Notes: a model not told the origin generated them from the sequence alone. 64,000 bases of DNA from an uncultured Clostridia bacterium (GCA_947166705.1 CAMVFE010000001.1:1-64000), one strand, 5' to 3'; shown: positions 26,257-34,860, counted from the stretch's first letter. A program made the numbers and translations.

Positions 26257-26600
26257 AGGATACCACGCTTTACGGCGCGCTGATCGTTTTCAGCACGCTG
26301 ATCAGCTCCGTCTCCCAGATCCTGCTGAAAAAGGCGGCGATGAAAACCTATCCCTCCCGGATCCGGGAATACCTGAACGCCGCGGTCATCTTCGCCTACC
26401 TGGTCTTCGGCCTTTCGGCGGTGATGACGGCGTATTCCTACCGGGGGCTGGAGGTTTCCCTGGGGACGCTGCTGGAAACCTCGGGCTACCTGTTTGTCTT
26501 TGCCTTCGACGTGCTGATTTTTCATCAGAAGGTCACCGTGAAAAAGGCGGCAGGAACGCTCCTGATCATCGGCGGGATCCTCCTGACCGTGCTTGCGTAG
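26253..26600 (+). CDS. Small four-helix transporter subunit, EamA/SMR (ArnE/ArnF-like), B
   Basis: The 115-residue protein has four membrane helices, with SQILLKKAAM in helix 1, LETSGYLFVFAFDVLIFHQ in helix 3-4, and an ending IIGGILLTVLA. It starts with ATGA overlapping the stop of its partner, so the two are likely made in equal amounts and form a heterodimer. I infer that it flips a lipid-linked sugar for the GtrII-type enzymes. The evidence is context only. Confidence 0.75.
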   Translation: MKDTTLYGALIVFSTLISSVSQILLKKAAMKTYPSRIREYLNAAVIFAYLVFGLSAVMTAYSYRGLEVSLGTLLETSGYLFVFAFDVLIFHQKVTVKKAAGTLLIIGGILLTVLA

Positions 26601-26766
26601 GACACGCGCCGGAACGGAGCGCAGGCAGCGCCTGAAGACAAAAACCACACGAGAAATCAAATCGATCACAATCATCGATAATCCCCCCGGTAAAAATATG
26701 CATCTCTCCTAAACCCTTTCCCGGGAGAAATTCAGTTTTTCCTCGAAATGCCTTTCAACTGAACAA

Positions 26767-26795
26767 AAAATAGCACAACGGTTTCCAAAGGTCAA
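26767..26795 (-). promoter_or_regulatory. Orphan minus-strand promoter in an AT-rich convergent gap
   Basis: The minus strand reads TTGACC, 17 bases, TATTTT. It lies 3' of the minus gene that ends at 26868 and points left, antisense to the small transporter pair. No convincing gene follows it. The 267-base gap 26601-26867 holds otherwise only the A-tract array. Confidence 0.5.
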
Positions 26796-26799
26796 ATCA

Positions 26800-26850
26800 T
26801 TTTTTGTCCCGTTTTTGTCTTTTTTGTTCGTTTTTTGTTCCGTTTTTGTC
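26800..26850. repeat. Five T-tracts spaced near one helical turn
   Basis: Five runs of five or six T, each followed by GTC or GTT, start at 26800, 26812, 26820, 26831 and 26843. On the minus strand these are A-tracts directly upstream of the orphan -35 box, which resembles a curved DNA or UP-element arrangement. They also lie just after the stop of the gene at 26868. Confidence 0.65.
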
Positions 26851-26867
26851 CGCTTCCCCACGCCGGT

Positions 26868-28532
26868 TTACCAGAGCTTCGGGTTGTGGTCGCTGACGTA
26901 GACCTCCAGCCCGCCCGTGACCTTCAGCACGGTGTAGCCCAGGGAATCATCCAGCAGGGTATACTCCGCCAGGACGCTCTCCGGGACAAGGTTCTGCCCC
27001 GCGGGGCAGACCAGCAGCGTCGGCCCGGTATATTCCTCATTGGTGTCGTAGGTCAGGTAGTCCCCGAAATGATGGCGGTAATATCCGCCCGCGTCCGGAA
27101 GGGACTTGTAAACCCGGTTCGGGTCCCAGACCCGCAGCGACCGGCTGATCACCGTCAGGTCATCCCCCCAGACGTAGACGATTCCCGCGTCCTGCGATTC
27201 CGCCAGGGCCTGGATTTCATCCATCGGCCAGGCGTCGTTCGTGGCCTGCAGGTAATTGATATCCGAATGGACGTCCACCAGGAAAATGGACCCGGCCATC
27301 GCCAGGGGCAGCAGGACCGAAACCACCCGGCGCCCCTCCAGGCGGTCGAAGAACAGCGCCGTCATCATCACCGCGGCAATAAAAACGATGATCATGTAGC
27401 GCTCCTCAAAAATGACGGCTCCGTAGCTGGCGTTATGCAGGCCGAGGACCAGCAGGTTGACCGCCGCGATATTGAAAAACAGCAGCCCGGCGCCGCCGTC
27501 TTCCTCCGGTTTCCTCAGGGCTTTGACGGAAACAAGCACCGTTGAAACGGCAGTCAGGGCAAAAATGCCCAGCGCGCCCATGCGCAGGAAGCCCCTCACC
27601 GACACCACCGCGAAATCGCTCTCCGAAAGCGGCAGGACCTGGAGCAGCTTCATCAGGCCGGGAATCAGCGAGCCGAAATTGGCCCCGAGGCGCGTCAGCG
27701 CCGTCCAGGTGGCTTCGCTGTCAACGGCCTGGAAATGAAAGACTGCCTTTGCGGCGGCCTTTCCCGCCGCGACAAAGGCGCAGCAGAGGAGGACAAAGAC
27801 GCATTCCTTTCGCCATAAGATCTTCCATTCGCCGCGGATCATGGCCTTTTCCACGGCGTACGCGAGCAGGGGGCCCAGGACGATGACCGCCAGGTAAACC
27901 CCGCTGGAAAGCCCGCACAGGACGCATCCGGCCCAGATGACCCCGGCCATGGCTCCCATTTTCCGCCCTCGGGAGATTTTCAGGAACTCGCTCACGATCA
28001 GCACCGCCATCAGGATCCGCAGGCTGTAGAACGACGCGCCGGAAAGCATGCTGCTGAAGTAGCCCAGGTCGTTGTACACGGTATACCCGTTTGTCAGGAA
28101 AGGACAGAGGACCAGGTTGCACGCGGTCAGCCGCGCGGTAAGGCCCACGTCCAGCCTGTCCAGGAGCTTCCACACGGCGAGGAGCAGCAGGACCGTCATC
28201 ACCGTATTCGCGATCCCGAACGCCAGCCAGATGTTACCCGTGACCCCGTACAGGAGCGAGGCCAGCGGCATGATGGTATCCAGCTGGAGCGTGGTGTCGT
28301 CATACCAGTTGTGGAAGGTAAGCGCCTTTTCCTGCCACATCATCAGGCTTCTCAGGTAATTCCACGACGAATCGTAGCCCATATGGTTCCGGATCTGCGT
28401 GAAGTTGAACCAGCACAGCACCGCGAACTGGCAGGCCAGGATCAGGAGGAGGACCAGGGCAATGGCCCCCGGCCCGCGCCTGTTTTTCTCCCCCGGACGG
28501 ACGCGCAGCGCCTTCTGAATGGATTGAATCAT
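26868..28532 (-). CDS. Polytopic GT-C-like membrane protein, paralog of 56068-57702
   Basis: The 554-residue protein has about 12 membrane segments and a soluble C-terminal part. An acidic loop, RNHMGYDSSWNYLR, follows the first segment. It matches the protein at 56068-57702 along its whole length: CQFAVLCWFNFTQ, PLASLLYG, GIANTVM, and the ending SDHNPKLW versus SDHNPKLF. I know no family name, but fold and context suggest a lipid-sugar-dependent glycosyltransferase. GAGGAGCTCGGGAAG precedes the ATG and a promoter lies at 28580-28608. Confidence 0.7.
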   Translation of the reverse strand: MIQSIQKALRVRPGEKNRRGPGAIALVLLLILACQFAVLCWFNFTQIRNHMGYDSSWNYLRSLMMWQEKALTFHNWYDDTTLQLDTIMPLASLLYGVTGNIWLAFGIANTVMTVLLLLAVWKLLDRLDVGLTARLTACNLVLCPFLTNGYTVYNDLGYFSSMLSGASFYSLRILMAVLIVSEFLKISRGRKMGAMAGVIWAGCVLCGLSSGVYLAVIVLGPLLAYAVEKAMIRGEWKILWRKECVFVLLCCAFVAAGKAAAKAVFHFQAVDSEATWTALTRLGANFGSLIPGLMKLLQVLPLSESDFAVVSVRGFLRMGALGIFALTAVSTVLVSVKALRKPEEDGGAGLLFFNIAAVNLLVLGLHNASYGAVIFEERYMIIVFIAAVMMTALFFDRLEGRRVVSVLLPLAMAGSIFLVDVHSDINYLQATNDAWPMDEIQALAESQDAGIVYVWGDDLTVISRSLRVWDPNRVYKSLPDAGGYYRHHFGDYLTYDTNEEYTGPTLLVCPAGQNLVPESVLAEYTLLDDSLGYTVLKVTGGLEVYVSDHNPKLW

Positions 28533-28579
28533 CTTCCCGAGCTCCTCTCCGCCGTTCCGTTTCTCTTCGTCTGCCGTTT

Positions 28580-28608
28580 ATTATATCCCAGGCACCGGGA
28601 AAAAACAA
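28580..28608 (-). promoter_or_regulatory. Promoter for the GT-C gene at 26868
   Basis: The minus strand reads TTGTTT, 17 bases, TATAAT. Confidence 0.65.
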
Positions 28609-28715
28609 TCGCGCCGGCACAGGGACGGACGGTACGCTTCCGCCCGGGATGAAGCACCCGTGCCGCCGGGCGGGCAGGGGCGCCCGCGCCTCCGGCCGGG
28701 CGATGGGGCGGCAAA

Positions 28716-28744
28716 TTGACGAAGCCCCCGGTTTCCCCTATAAT
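28716..28744 (+). promoter_or_regulatory. Promoter for the GNAT-GT2 pair
   Basis: The plus strand reads TTGACG, 17 bases, TATAAT. The expected start is near 28751 and leaves a leader of about 165 nt before the ATG at 28915. Confidence 0.75.
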
Positions 28745-28914
28745 TCAGGTATCCGGCTTCCCCTCCGGCCGCTGCACGAAGCCCGGCGGCAGGCCGTGGG
28801 ACGCTTTCGTCCGCGTTTCCGGCCGGCCGGGCCGGGAACCGGAGGCGCGGAAAACCGGGAACAGGAAAAGCCTGCCGGGGCAGGACGCCCCGGCTGAATG
28901 AACGGAGTATGCCG

Positions 28915-29436
28915 ATGAAACTGCGAAAGCTGGCCCGGCGGGACGCCGCCCTGATGCTCGAATGGATGCACGATCCTTTCGTCGTCGAAAACATGAAAAC
29001 CGATTTCCGCTCCCGGACCCTCCGGGACTGCGAGCTTTTCATCGAACAGGCGCGGGACGCCTCCGAAAGCCTGCACCTGGCGATCGCGGACGACCGGGAC
29101 GAATACATGGGAACGGTCAGCCTGAAGCATATCCGGGACGGCGCGGCGGAGTTCGGCATCACGGTGCGGCGCTCCGCCATGGGAAAGGGGTTCGCCCGGT
29201 ACGGCATGGCGGAAATGCTCCGGAAGGGCTGGGAGGACCTGGGCCTGAACCGCGTCTGGTGGTGCGTGGATCCCCTGAACCAGCGCGCGCTCCGCTTCTA
29301 TGAGAAGGGCGGCTATTCCCGCTGCGCGTGTCCGGAACAGGCCGCGGGCTACAGCGCGGAGGAGCGGGAAAGGTTCGTCTGGTTTTCGGCCGAACCCGAT
29401 ACGGTTATGGAAGGAACAGGAGGCCGTCATTCTTGA
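28915..29436 (+). CDS. GNAT-family N-acetyltransferase
   Basis: The 173-residue protein has the GNAT pattern: LRKLARRDAALMLEWMHD at the start, a beta strand FGITV, then the acetyl-CoA loop RRSAMGKGFARYG, and a C-terminal WWCVDPLNQRALRFYEKGGY. It would acetylate an amino group. In a glycan locus with an aminotransferase gene (59211), an amino sugar nucleotide is a reasonable substrate, although ribosomal-protein or antibiotic substrates are not excluded. GGAG lies seven bases before the ATG at 28915. The in-frame ATG at 28909 is too close to it. Confidence 0.8.
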   Translation: MKLRKLARRDAALMLEWMHDPFVVENMKTDFRSRTLRDCELFIEQARDASESLHLAIADDRDEYMGTVSLKHIRDGAAEFGITVRRSAMGKGFARYGMAEMLRKGWEDLGLNRVWWCVDPLNQRALRFYEKGGYSRCACPEQAAGYSAEERERFVWFSAEPDTVMEGTGGRHS

Positions 29437-30380
29437 AGCTGCTGTCGATTCTGGTGCTGAGCTACAATAACCTGGACCGGGTTTACGGAACGCTGGACAG
29501 CGTTTTCATGCAGGATTACCCGGAAATGGAGCTGATCCTGTCCGACGACGCCTCCGCCGACTTTGCCGCCCTCCGGCCCCGGGTCGCCGATTATATCGAA
29601 GCCCATCGCGGGCCGAACGTCCAGGATGTACGCTGGGTTTCCCACGCGGAAAACGTGGGCACCATCCGCAACCTGAACGACGCCATCCGCGCCTCCGAAG
29701 GGGATTACCTGTATTTCTTCTCCCCCGAGGATGAGTTTGCCCATGAAAAAGCCCTGTCCCATCTGGTACAGGCGCTGGAGGAAAGCGGCCGGGACATCTG
29801 CTTCGGCCGGATGCTGGGCGTGACGCCCGACGGGCAGGAGGTGGAGCACCTGCTCAGCTGCGAATCGGATTACAGCCTGCTGAAATCCTATACCGTGGAG
29901 CAGACCCGCCGCCGGCTGTTCTCCCGGAATTTCCTGCCCGGGCCCTGCAAGATCATGACCCGGCGCCTGCTGGAGGAGAACGGCCTGTATCCGGAATCCA
30001 TCCGGCTGATCGAGGACTATCCCTACTGGCTGATCCTGACGGCCAACGGCGTCCCCTTCGCCTACCTGGACGAGGTCGTCCTCCGCTACCGGCTCAGCGG
30101 CATCAGCAGCGCCGGGCATTACAGCGAGGCGTTCATGGACGATATGTTCAAAATCTATGATCAGTTCATTTTCCCATACGACCGCCGTTTCGGCCCGCTG
30201 CAGCCCTGCTATAACCTGCTGAAGCGCGACGGGCTCCGGTTTTACCTGGCCAAGGCCCGCTGGCCGCGCTTCTCCGCGGGAAAGCGCCTGCTGCTCCGGA
30301 TCCGGTATCTGCCCTTTTTCCTCGGCACGGACCTGATGAACCGGCGGATCGCCCGGAAAAACCGGGCGCCTAAAAATTGA
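29433..30380 (+). CDS. Glycosyltransferase family 2
   Basis: The 315-residue cytoplasmic enzyme opens LSILVLSYNNLDRVYGTLDS and has the nucleotide-binding LSDDAS stretch. The usual DxD place reads FFSPEDEFAH, so the metal-binding motif is an unusual SPEDE. A membrane-interacting C-terminus is weak. The start is TTG at 29433, overlapping the GNAT stop by four bases, with AGGAGG nine bases upstream. The stop overlaps that of the convergent GtrII-like gene by 11 bases. Confidence 0.85.
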   Translation: MKLLSILVLSYNNLDRVYGTLDSVFMQDYPEMELILSDDASADFAALRPRVADYIEAHRGPNVQDVRWVSHAENVGTIRNLNDAIRASEGDYLYFFSPEDEFAHEKALSHLVQALEESGRDICFGRMLGVTPDGQEVEHLLSCESDYSLLKSYTVEQTRRRLFSRNFLPGPCKIMTRRLLEENGLYPESIRLIEDYPYWLILTANGVPFAYLDEVVLRYRLSGISSAGHYSEAFMDDMFKIYDQFIFPYDRRFGPLQPCYNLLKRDGLRFYLAKARWPRFSAGKRLLLRIRYLPFFLGTDLMNRRIARKNRAPKN

Positions 30381-31938
30381 CCACCACCGCGTCGCCCACC
30401 CGCCGGACGGATCCCTCATCCGGGTAGTGCGGCATGGCCTGCACCTCCGGCAGATTCGCGTACTCCGCCGGATCCGCGGTCTTCGGGCCGAAACCGCACC
30501 AGCGCTCCATGAAGGCGCGCCAGGCGTAGGTATTGAGGTATTCCTCCAGGTTGTACCCGTAGGGATCCAGGCGGATGAAATCCAGCTCGTCGATGTTGTA
30601 CAGCGTCTGATCCGCGATCTTCTCCGCGTTCAGGAAAACCACCGGCGTTTCGTCCGTAAACCCCGGCGCCGCCTTGACCTGCGCGGCCAGCGCCGTAAAG
30701 AATGATACCGCCTGCTGCTGCTGGAAAGCGGCCTTCAGGTAGCACTGGTTGTCAAACCGGGCGTAGCAGATCCCCGTAAAGCCCAGGATCCCCGCGGCCG
30801 CCCCGGAAACCGCCCGGCGAAGCACCGTCGCTTTTTTTTCGCCCCGGAAAAAGTCCCGGAAATCCGCCCGGTCCGCCAGCCATACAAAGAGCGCCGTCTG
30901 CATCACCAGGCTGAAGGTCATCAGCCCGTGCGTCCGGTCCGCCATGACGTAAATGAAATCGTTCGCCAGCGGGAACAGGGCCAGCAGCCCGAAAAAAAGC
31001 GCGGCCTTTGCCCGGTTTTTCCGCAGGAGGCGGATTCCCTGCAGGACGCCCAGCAGCAGGTCCAGGCAGAGCATCGCCAGGTAGGCGTAATGCGCGTGCA
31101 TGGGATACATGTCGGCGGAAACGTTCCGCGCGGGCGAGAAGAACTCCCGGTACGCCGTCCCGACCCGGGCCAGGTAATCGCCGGGGGTGGCGGACATCAT
31201 CTCGTTCATCCCCATATAGGTGTTCATCTGCAGGCCGAACTTCCAGAGGAAAAAACGGTTCATCGCGAAATAGAAGCCCATGACGCCCAGCACGCACAGC
31301 GCCTGCGCGGGCAGCCGCTTCAGGAGGGCGCCCGCCGGCTCGTCCCCCTCCGCGAGGCACATCAGGTCGTGGAGCAGGATGATGCTCAGCAGCATCGGCA
31401 CGAAAGCCTGGTAAATGCCCACGGAGCACCCGCCCAGCAGGACGGCCCCCGCCAGGATCCACCAGCGTTTCCCCCTGCAGATCAGGAAGGCGCTGACGCA
31501 CATCATCCCCATGGCCAGCATATACCAGTGAACGGTAAACATATAGCCGAACAGGCCCGCCACCGTCGGGAAAGCCGCCATCACGCAGCCCAGGCCGACG
31601 CAGCAGCTCTTCTTCCGGATTTTAAGCAGGTGCACCAGCAGCCCGGCCGCAGCCCCGATGCACACGAGGGCAAACAGCCCGTTCAACGCCGGCAGGCTGA
31701 AATGGCCGTCCCCGAAAGCCAGCGTCTCCAGCCATCCCATCACATGCAGCATCCACCTGCCGGAGGAAATCGTGCTGCCCACCCAGAAAAGCGCGATAAT
31801 GTCGTCGTGCCAGGAAAACTTGTTCCAGAGTCCCGCTCCGTGAATCAGGACGCCGGAAATCAGCGCGCTGAAAAAAGCCCATTTCACCTGCGGGGACAGC
31901 CGGTCCGGGGAGAAAAGTGCCTTCCCTTTTGCTTCCAT
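30370..31938 (-). CDS. GtrII-like glucosyltransferase-domain membrane protein, copy 2
   Basis: The 522-residue protein is a paralog of 24266, 51820 and 54475. It has NKFSWHDDIIALF, then GRWMLHVMG, the shared DNQCYLKAAFQQQ region and the ending MPHYPDEGSVR...VVVNF. About 11 membrane segments are visible. It should be a GT-C-type transferase using a lipid-linked sugar. It is the last gene of the minus unit with the flippase and a GT2 gene, 24 bases downstream of the flippase gene. Confidence 0.85.
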   Translation of the reverse strand: MEAKGKALFSPDRLSPQVKWAFFSALISGVLIHGAGLWNKFSWHDDIIALFWVGSTISSGRWMLHVMGWLETLAFGDGHFSLPALNGLFALVCIGAAAGLLVHLLKIRKKSCCVGLGCVMAAFPTVAGLFGYMFTVHWYMLAMGMMCVSAFLICRGKRWWILAGAVLLGGCSVGIYQAFVPMLLSIILLHDLMCLAEGDEPAGALLKRLPAQALCVLGVMGFYFAMNRFFLWKFGLQMNTYMGMNEMMSATPGDYLARVGTAYREFFSPARNVSADMYPMHAHYAYLAMLCLDLLLGVLQGIRLLRKNRAKAALFFGLLALFPLANDFIYVMADRTHGLMTFSLVMQTALFVWLADRADFRDFFRGEKKATVLRRAVSGAAAGILGFTGICYARFDNQCYLKAAFQQQQAVSFFTALAAQVKAAPGFTDETPVVFLNAEKIADQTLYNIDELDFIRLDPYGYNLEEYLNTYAWRAFMERWCGFGPKTADPAEYANLPEVQAMPHYPDEGSVRRVGDAVVVNF

Positions 31939-31962
31939 GTGCTCCGTCTTCCTTTCTCGCCT

Positions 31963-33477
31963 TCATTTTCTTCCGGCCCTGAGCCCTGCCAGGGCCTGCC
32001 GGATCTCCGCCTTTTCGCTCTTCCGCAGCCCCGTTCCCCAGAGGAGCAGCCCGTACAGCGCCGTATAGGCCACCACGAATCCGGCCAACCGGGGCCAGCT
32101 GTCCAGGCTGACGTTCCGCACCGCCAGCCACGCTCCCAGGCAGAGGGCCGCGGCCTGCAGCGTCCAGCGGGACAGGGCTTTCCAGAAGACCGCCACGTTC
32201 AGCCCGACCCGGAAATGGTAGTACAGGTTCATGAACAGCCCCGTGCCCAGGAGCAGCGCGGCCAGGGTGCCCAGGCTGGTGCCCACCACGCCCCACAGGC
32301 GGATCAGCCCGATGCTGGCCGCCACGTTCACGCAGGCGATCACGAAATAGATCACCGCCCTGGGCCGGTGCATGCGCCTGGCGCTCTGGATATTCACCCC
32401 CAGGGTCTGAACCGCAGGGATATATCCGGACAGCATCAGGATCACCCCGACGGGATAGGAGGTTTCGTACCCTTCGCCCGCCCACAGCTGAATAAAGGGC
32501 TTTCCCACCAGGATGAACCCGGTCAGGATCAGCAGCAGCAGGTAGTTGTTGTACCGTCCGATGCGCGTGAAGATCTCCGTCAGCTTCACGCCGTCCCGCT
32601 CCTCCACGGCGATCCGGTTGACCTCCGGGATAAACATTTCCGGAATCACCCACGAGCAGGCGGTAAAGTAGGTGCTCAGCTCGAACCCCACGCTGTAGAC
32701 CGCCACGGCGCCGGTGCCCATGAGCCGGCCCAGCAGGAACTTGTCCACATTGGTGTTCATCAGGTCCACCGCGTCGCTGAGGAAGACGAAAAAGGTGAAT
32801 CCCGCCAGCTCCGCGAACAGGGCCCGGTCGAAGCGCCCGAAGCGGAAGCGCATCCGGAGCTTTCCCAGGCAGTACCCCATGTTCAGGGCCAGCTTCAGCA
32901 CTGCCAGCCCCAGGGTAACCGCCGCCAGGCCCACGGATCCGAAGCCCGCGTACAGCACCGGCAGCCCGCACAGGGGAATCAGCACGTAGTTCAGGATGGT
33001 CATCCCCTGCTTGAACACAAACCGCTCCCTGGCCGCGATATACACCGTAAACACCGAATTGGGGAAGGAGCACACCAGGTTCAGCGCCAACAGGATCATG
33101 ATCTTCCTCGCGGCGTCGTAATCCGCCGCCGACAGGCGGGAGCCCAGCAGGTGGATGTTCTTCACCATGAAGAACCCCGCCGCCGCGCAGGCCAGCGTGA
33201 TCGTGAGGAAAATGCGCAGGAACATGCCGTTCAGCCGCGCGACGCCTTCCTCGCCGTCGTTCGCCTTCGCCCGGGAGTAGAAGCTGATGTAGGCGAATTT
33301 GAATCCGAGATCCATCAGGTTCAGGTAGTTGACCACCGAAAGCACCAGCTGGTACAGGCCGTACTCGTTCTGCCCCAGGATCCGGATCACAAAGGGGGTG
33401 TAAACCAGGTTCACCGCGACCGCGATTCCCTGGGCGATAAAGGAGAGCATCACGCCCCTGCCGATCTGTCTGTTCAC
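31963..33477 (-). CDS. Wzx-type polysaccharide flippase (MVF/MATE superfamily)
   Basis: The 504-residue protein has about 14 membrane helices and the pattern of oligosaccharide flippases, beginning RGVMLSFIAQGIAVAVNLVY and including ILGQNEYGLYQL. It moves undecaprenyl-linked repeat units to the outer leaflet. The start is GTG at 33477, overlapping the stop of the GT2 gene by four bases, with GGGAGGG six bases upstream. Longer in-frame starts lie inside the GT2 gene and are rejected. Confidence 0.9.
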   Translation of the reverse strand: MNRQIGRGVMLSFIAQGIAVAVNLVYTPFVIRILGQNEYGLYQLVLSVVNYLNLMDLGFKFAYISFYSRAKANDGEEGVARLNGMFLRIFLTITLACAAAGFFMVKNIHLLGSRLSAADYDAARKIMILLALNLVCSFPNSVFTVYIAARERFVFKQGMTILNYVLIPLCGLPVLYAGFGSVGLAAVTLGLAVLKLALNMGYCLGKLRMRFRFGRFDRALFAELAGFTFFVFLSDAVDLMNTNVDKFLLGRLMGTGAVAVYSVGFELSTYFTACSWVIPEMFIPEVNRIAVEERDGVKLTEIFTRIGRYNNYLLLLILTGFILVGKPFIQLWAGEGYETSYPVGVILMLSGYIPAVQTLGVNIQSARRMHRPRAVIYFVIACVNVAASIGLIRLWGVVGTSLGTLAALLLGTGLFMNLYYHFRVGLNVAVFWKALSRWTLQAAALCLGAWLAVRNVSLDSWPRLAGFVVAYTALYGLLLWGTGLRKSEKAEIRQALAGLRAGRK

Positions 33478-34496
33478 GGCTTTCCCTCCCGGCGGCGGAC
33501 CTGCGTCCACGCGTACAGCACCCGGGGCGGGCTCTGCAGGCCCGCCCGGAAAACCCAGCGCCGTACGTCCCGCCGCCCCTTCCGGTCCAGCGCCGGATAG
33601 CGCATCAGGTTTTCCCCCTGCCGGAATCCCGCGCGCCGGCAGATGTCCAGGTAGGTCCGGAAGCGCTCCGGATCCATCCCCCGCTCCAGCCTTTTCCGCA
33701 GGAACCAGCCCATCCACACCGCTGTGGCGAACCGCGCGGTGACGTCCTTCTCCCATTTCGGGTCCATAACGCGCAGGCCGGCGCCCAGCGCAGCCAGGTT
33801 CAGGGCCGCCCGCTCCTCCGGCCTCATGGCGGTATATACGCTCCCCTCCGCCTGGCGGTAGGCGTAGACCGGACGGTGGATTCTCACCAGCCTGCCCGCG
33901 TTCAGGGCGTTCAGGGTAATGATGTTGTCGTCGAAAAAGCCCAGCTCTTCCAGCTTCCGCAGGCTTTCGGGGCCCTGCACGTTCCGGAACACAAAGGCGC
34001 CCGCGTGGGTGTACTGCCAGCGCAGGTACTTCCTCCGGCGCGTCGGAACCGGCTCCGCCCGCTCCGGCCCGGCCGCCTTTCGGGGCTGGCCTTCCCGGTA
34101 TTTCCAGGTGTCAAAGCCCACCGCGCTGACCTCCGGCCGGCTTTCCAGCACGGCGAGGGCCTGCGGCACAAAATCCGTTTCCGAATAAAAATCGTCCCCG
34201 TCCATCAGACAGAAGCAGTCCCCGGCCGCGTGGCGCAGCAGGTTCAGCCGGTTCAGGCTGGCCCGCTCCACCGCGTTGTATTTCCGCCCGGGATCCCGGT
34301 CCATGACAAAGAGCCGGATATGCCCGGGGTCCCGGTCCGCGTAGGCCCGCGCGGCCTCCGCCGTGCCGTCCGTGGATCCGTCGTCCCCGATCAGGATCTC
34401 CCATTCTGCGGGCTTATCAAGCGCCAGCAGGCTTTCCATGCTTTCGCTGACGTACCGCGCCTGCTGATAGTAGGTCACCAGGAAGGATATCTTCAC
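33474..34496 (-). CDS. Glycosyltransferase family 2
   Basis: The 340-residue enzyme has a clear GT-A fold signature: ISFLVTYYQQARYVSESMESLL, the nucleotide-binding IGDDGSTDGT, and the metal-binding CLMDGDDFY. It adds a sugar from a nucleotide donor on the cytoplasmic side. The start is GTG with GGAG nine bases upstream. It leads a three-gene minus unit with the flippase and the second GtrII-like gene. Confidence 0.9.
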   Translation of the reverse strand: MKISFLVTYYQQARYVSESMESLLALDKPAEWEILIGDDGSTDGTAEAARAYADRDPGHIRLFVMDRDPGRKYNAVERASLNRLNLLRHAAGDCFCLMDGDDFYSETDFVPQALAVLESRPEVSAVGFDTWKYREGQPRKAAGPERAEPVPTRRRKYLRWQYTHAGAFVFRNVQGPESLRKLEELGFFDDNIITLNALNAGRLVRIHRPVYAYRQAEGSVYTAMRPEERAALNLAALGAGLRVMDPKWEKDVTARFATAVWMGWFLRKRLERGMDPERFRTYLDICRRAGFRQGENLMRYPALDRKGRRDVRRWVFRAGLQSPPRVLYAWTQVRRREGKP

Positions 34497-34607
34497 CCGC
34501 CGGCACTCCTCTCAGAATCTGACAGTCCCGCACCGCCCGTCTCCGGGGCGGATTGTCCTCCGCGCGGCGGGCGTCCGCCCGCCTCCGGCCGGGAATAAAC
34601 CGGGCTT

Positions 34608-34637
34608 ATTATACAGGGATGCCCCGGCTTCCGTCAA
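34608..34637 (-). promoter_or_regulatory. Promoter for the GT2-flippase-GtrII unit
   Basis: The minus strand reads TTGACG, 18 bases, TATAAT, with a leader of about 105 nt. Confidence 0.75.
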
Positions 34638-34735
34638 ATTCATACGGGAGGGAGATTCCTCCCCGGACCGGGGCGCCACTTTCTTCCCGGGACACGCCGC
34701 GAAATTGCGGGCGGATTCCTCCCCGGGCCGGGACT
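34630..34735. repeat. Imperfect direct repeat between divergent promoters
   Basis: Two units of about 45-50 bases share AAATT, then GATTCCTCCCCGG, then CCGGG; the GATTCCT cores start at 34654 and 34714, 60 bases apart. Unit 1 also holds CCCCGG-A-CCGGGG. Unit 1 overlaps the minus -35 region and unit 2 lies upstream of the plus -35. They could bind a shared regulator. Confidence 0.5.
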
Positions 34736-34760
34736 CCGCCCTTTCCCTGAAAGTCTTTCA

Positions 34761-34789
34761 TGGACAGAAGGCCCGCTTTTTGGTATGAT
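34761..34789 (+). promoter_or_regulatory. Promoter for the DUF2142 gene at 34861
   Basis: The plus strand reads TGGACA, 17 bases, TATGAT, with TGG directly before the -10 (extended -10). Confidence 0.65.
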
Positions 34790-34860
34790 ACCCCCGGATG
34801 GCGGGACGGCCGCGCTGCCGTGCCCGCCGAAAAAAAGACTTCCATGGCGGGGGGAACGGA

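Larger units (their letters stand above)
28533..28914. other. Divergent promoter region
   Basis: This 382-base gap separates the minus gene at 26868-28532 from the plus gene at 28915. It contains one promoter for each direction and no convincing open frame. Confidence 0.75.
34497..34860. other. Divergent control region with imperfect direct repeat
   Basis: This 364-base gap carries a minus promoter (34608-34637), a plus promoter (34761-34789), and an imperfect direct repeat (34630-34735) between them. No gene is visible. Confidence 0.75.

Noticed and set aside
26037-26675. Minus-strand frame of 212 codons downstream of the orphan promoter
   Set aside because: Although GGGGGG precedes its ATG, the protein is antisense to the transporter pair, rich in Arg/Gln/His, and shows no family motif. 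I keep only the promoter as a finding.
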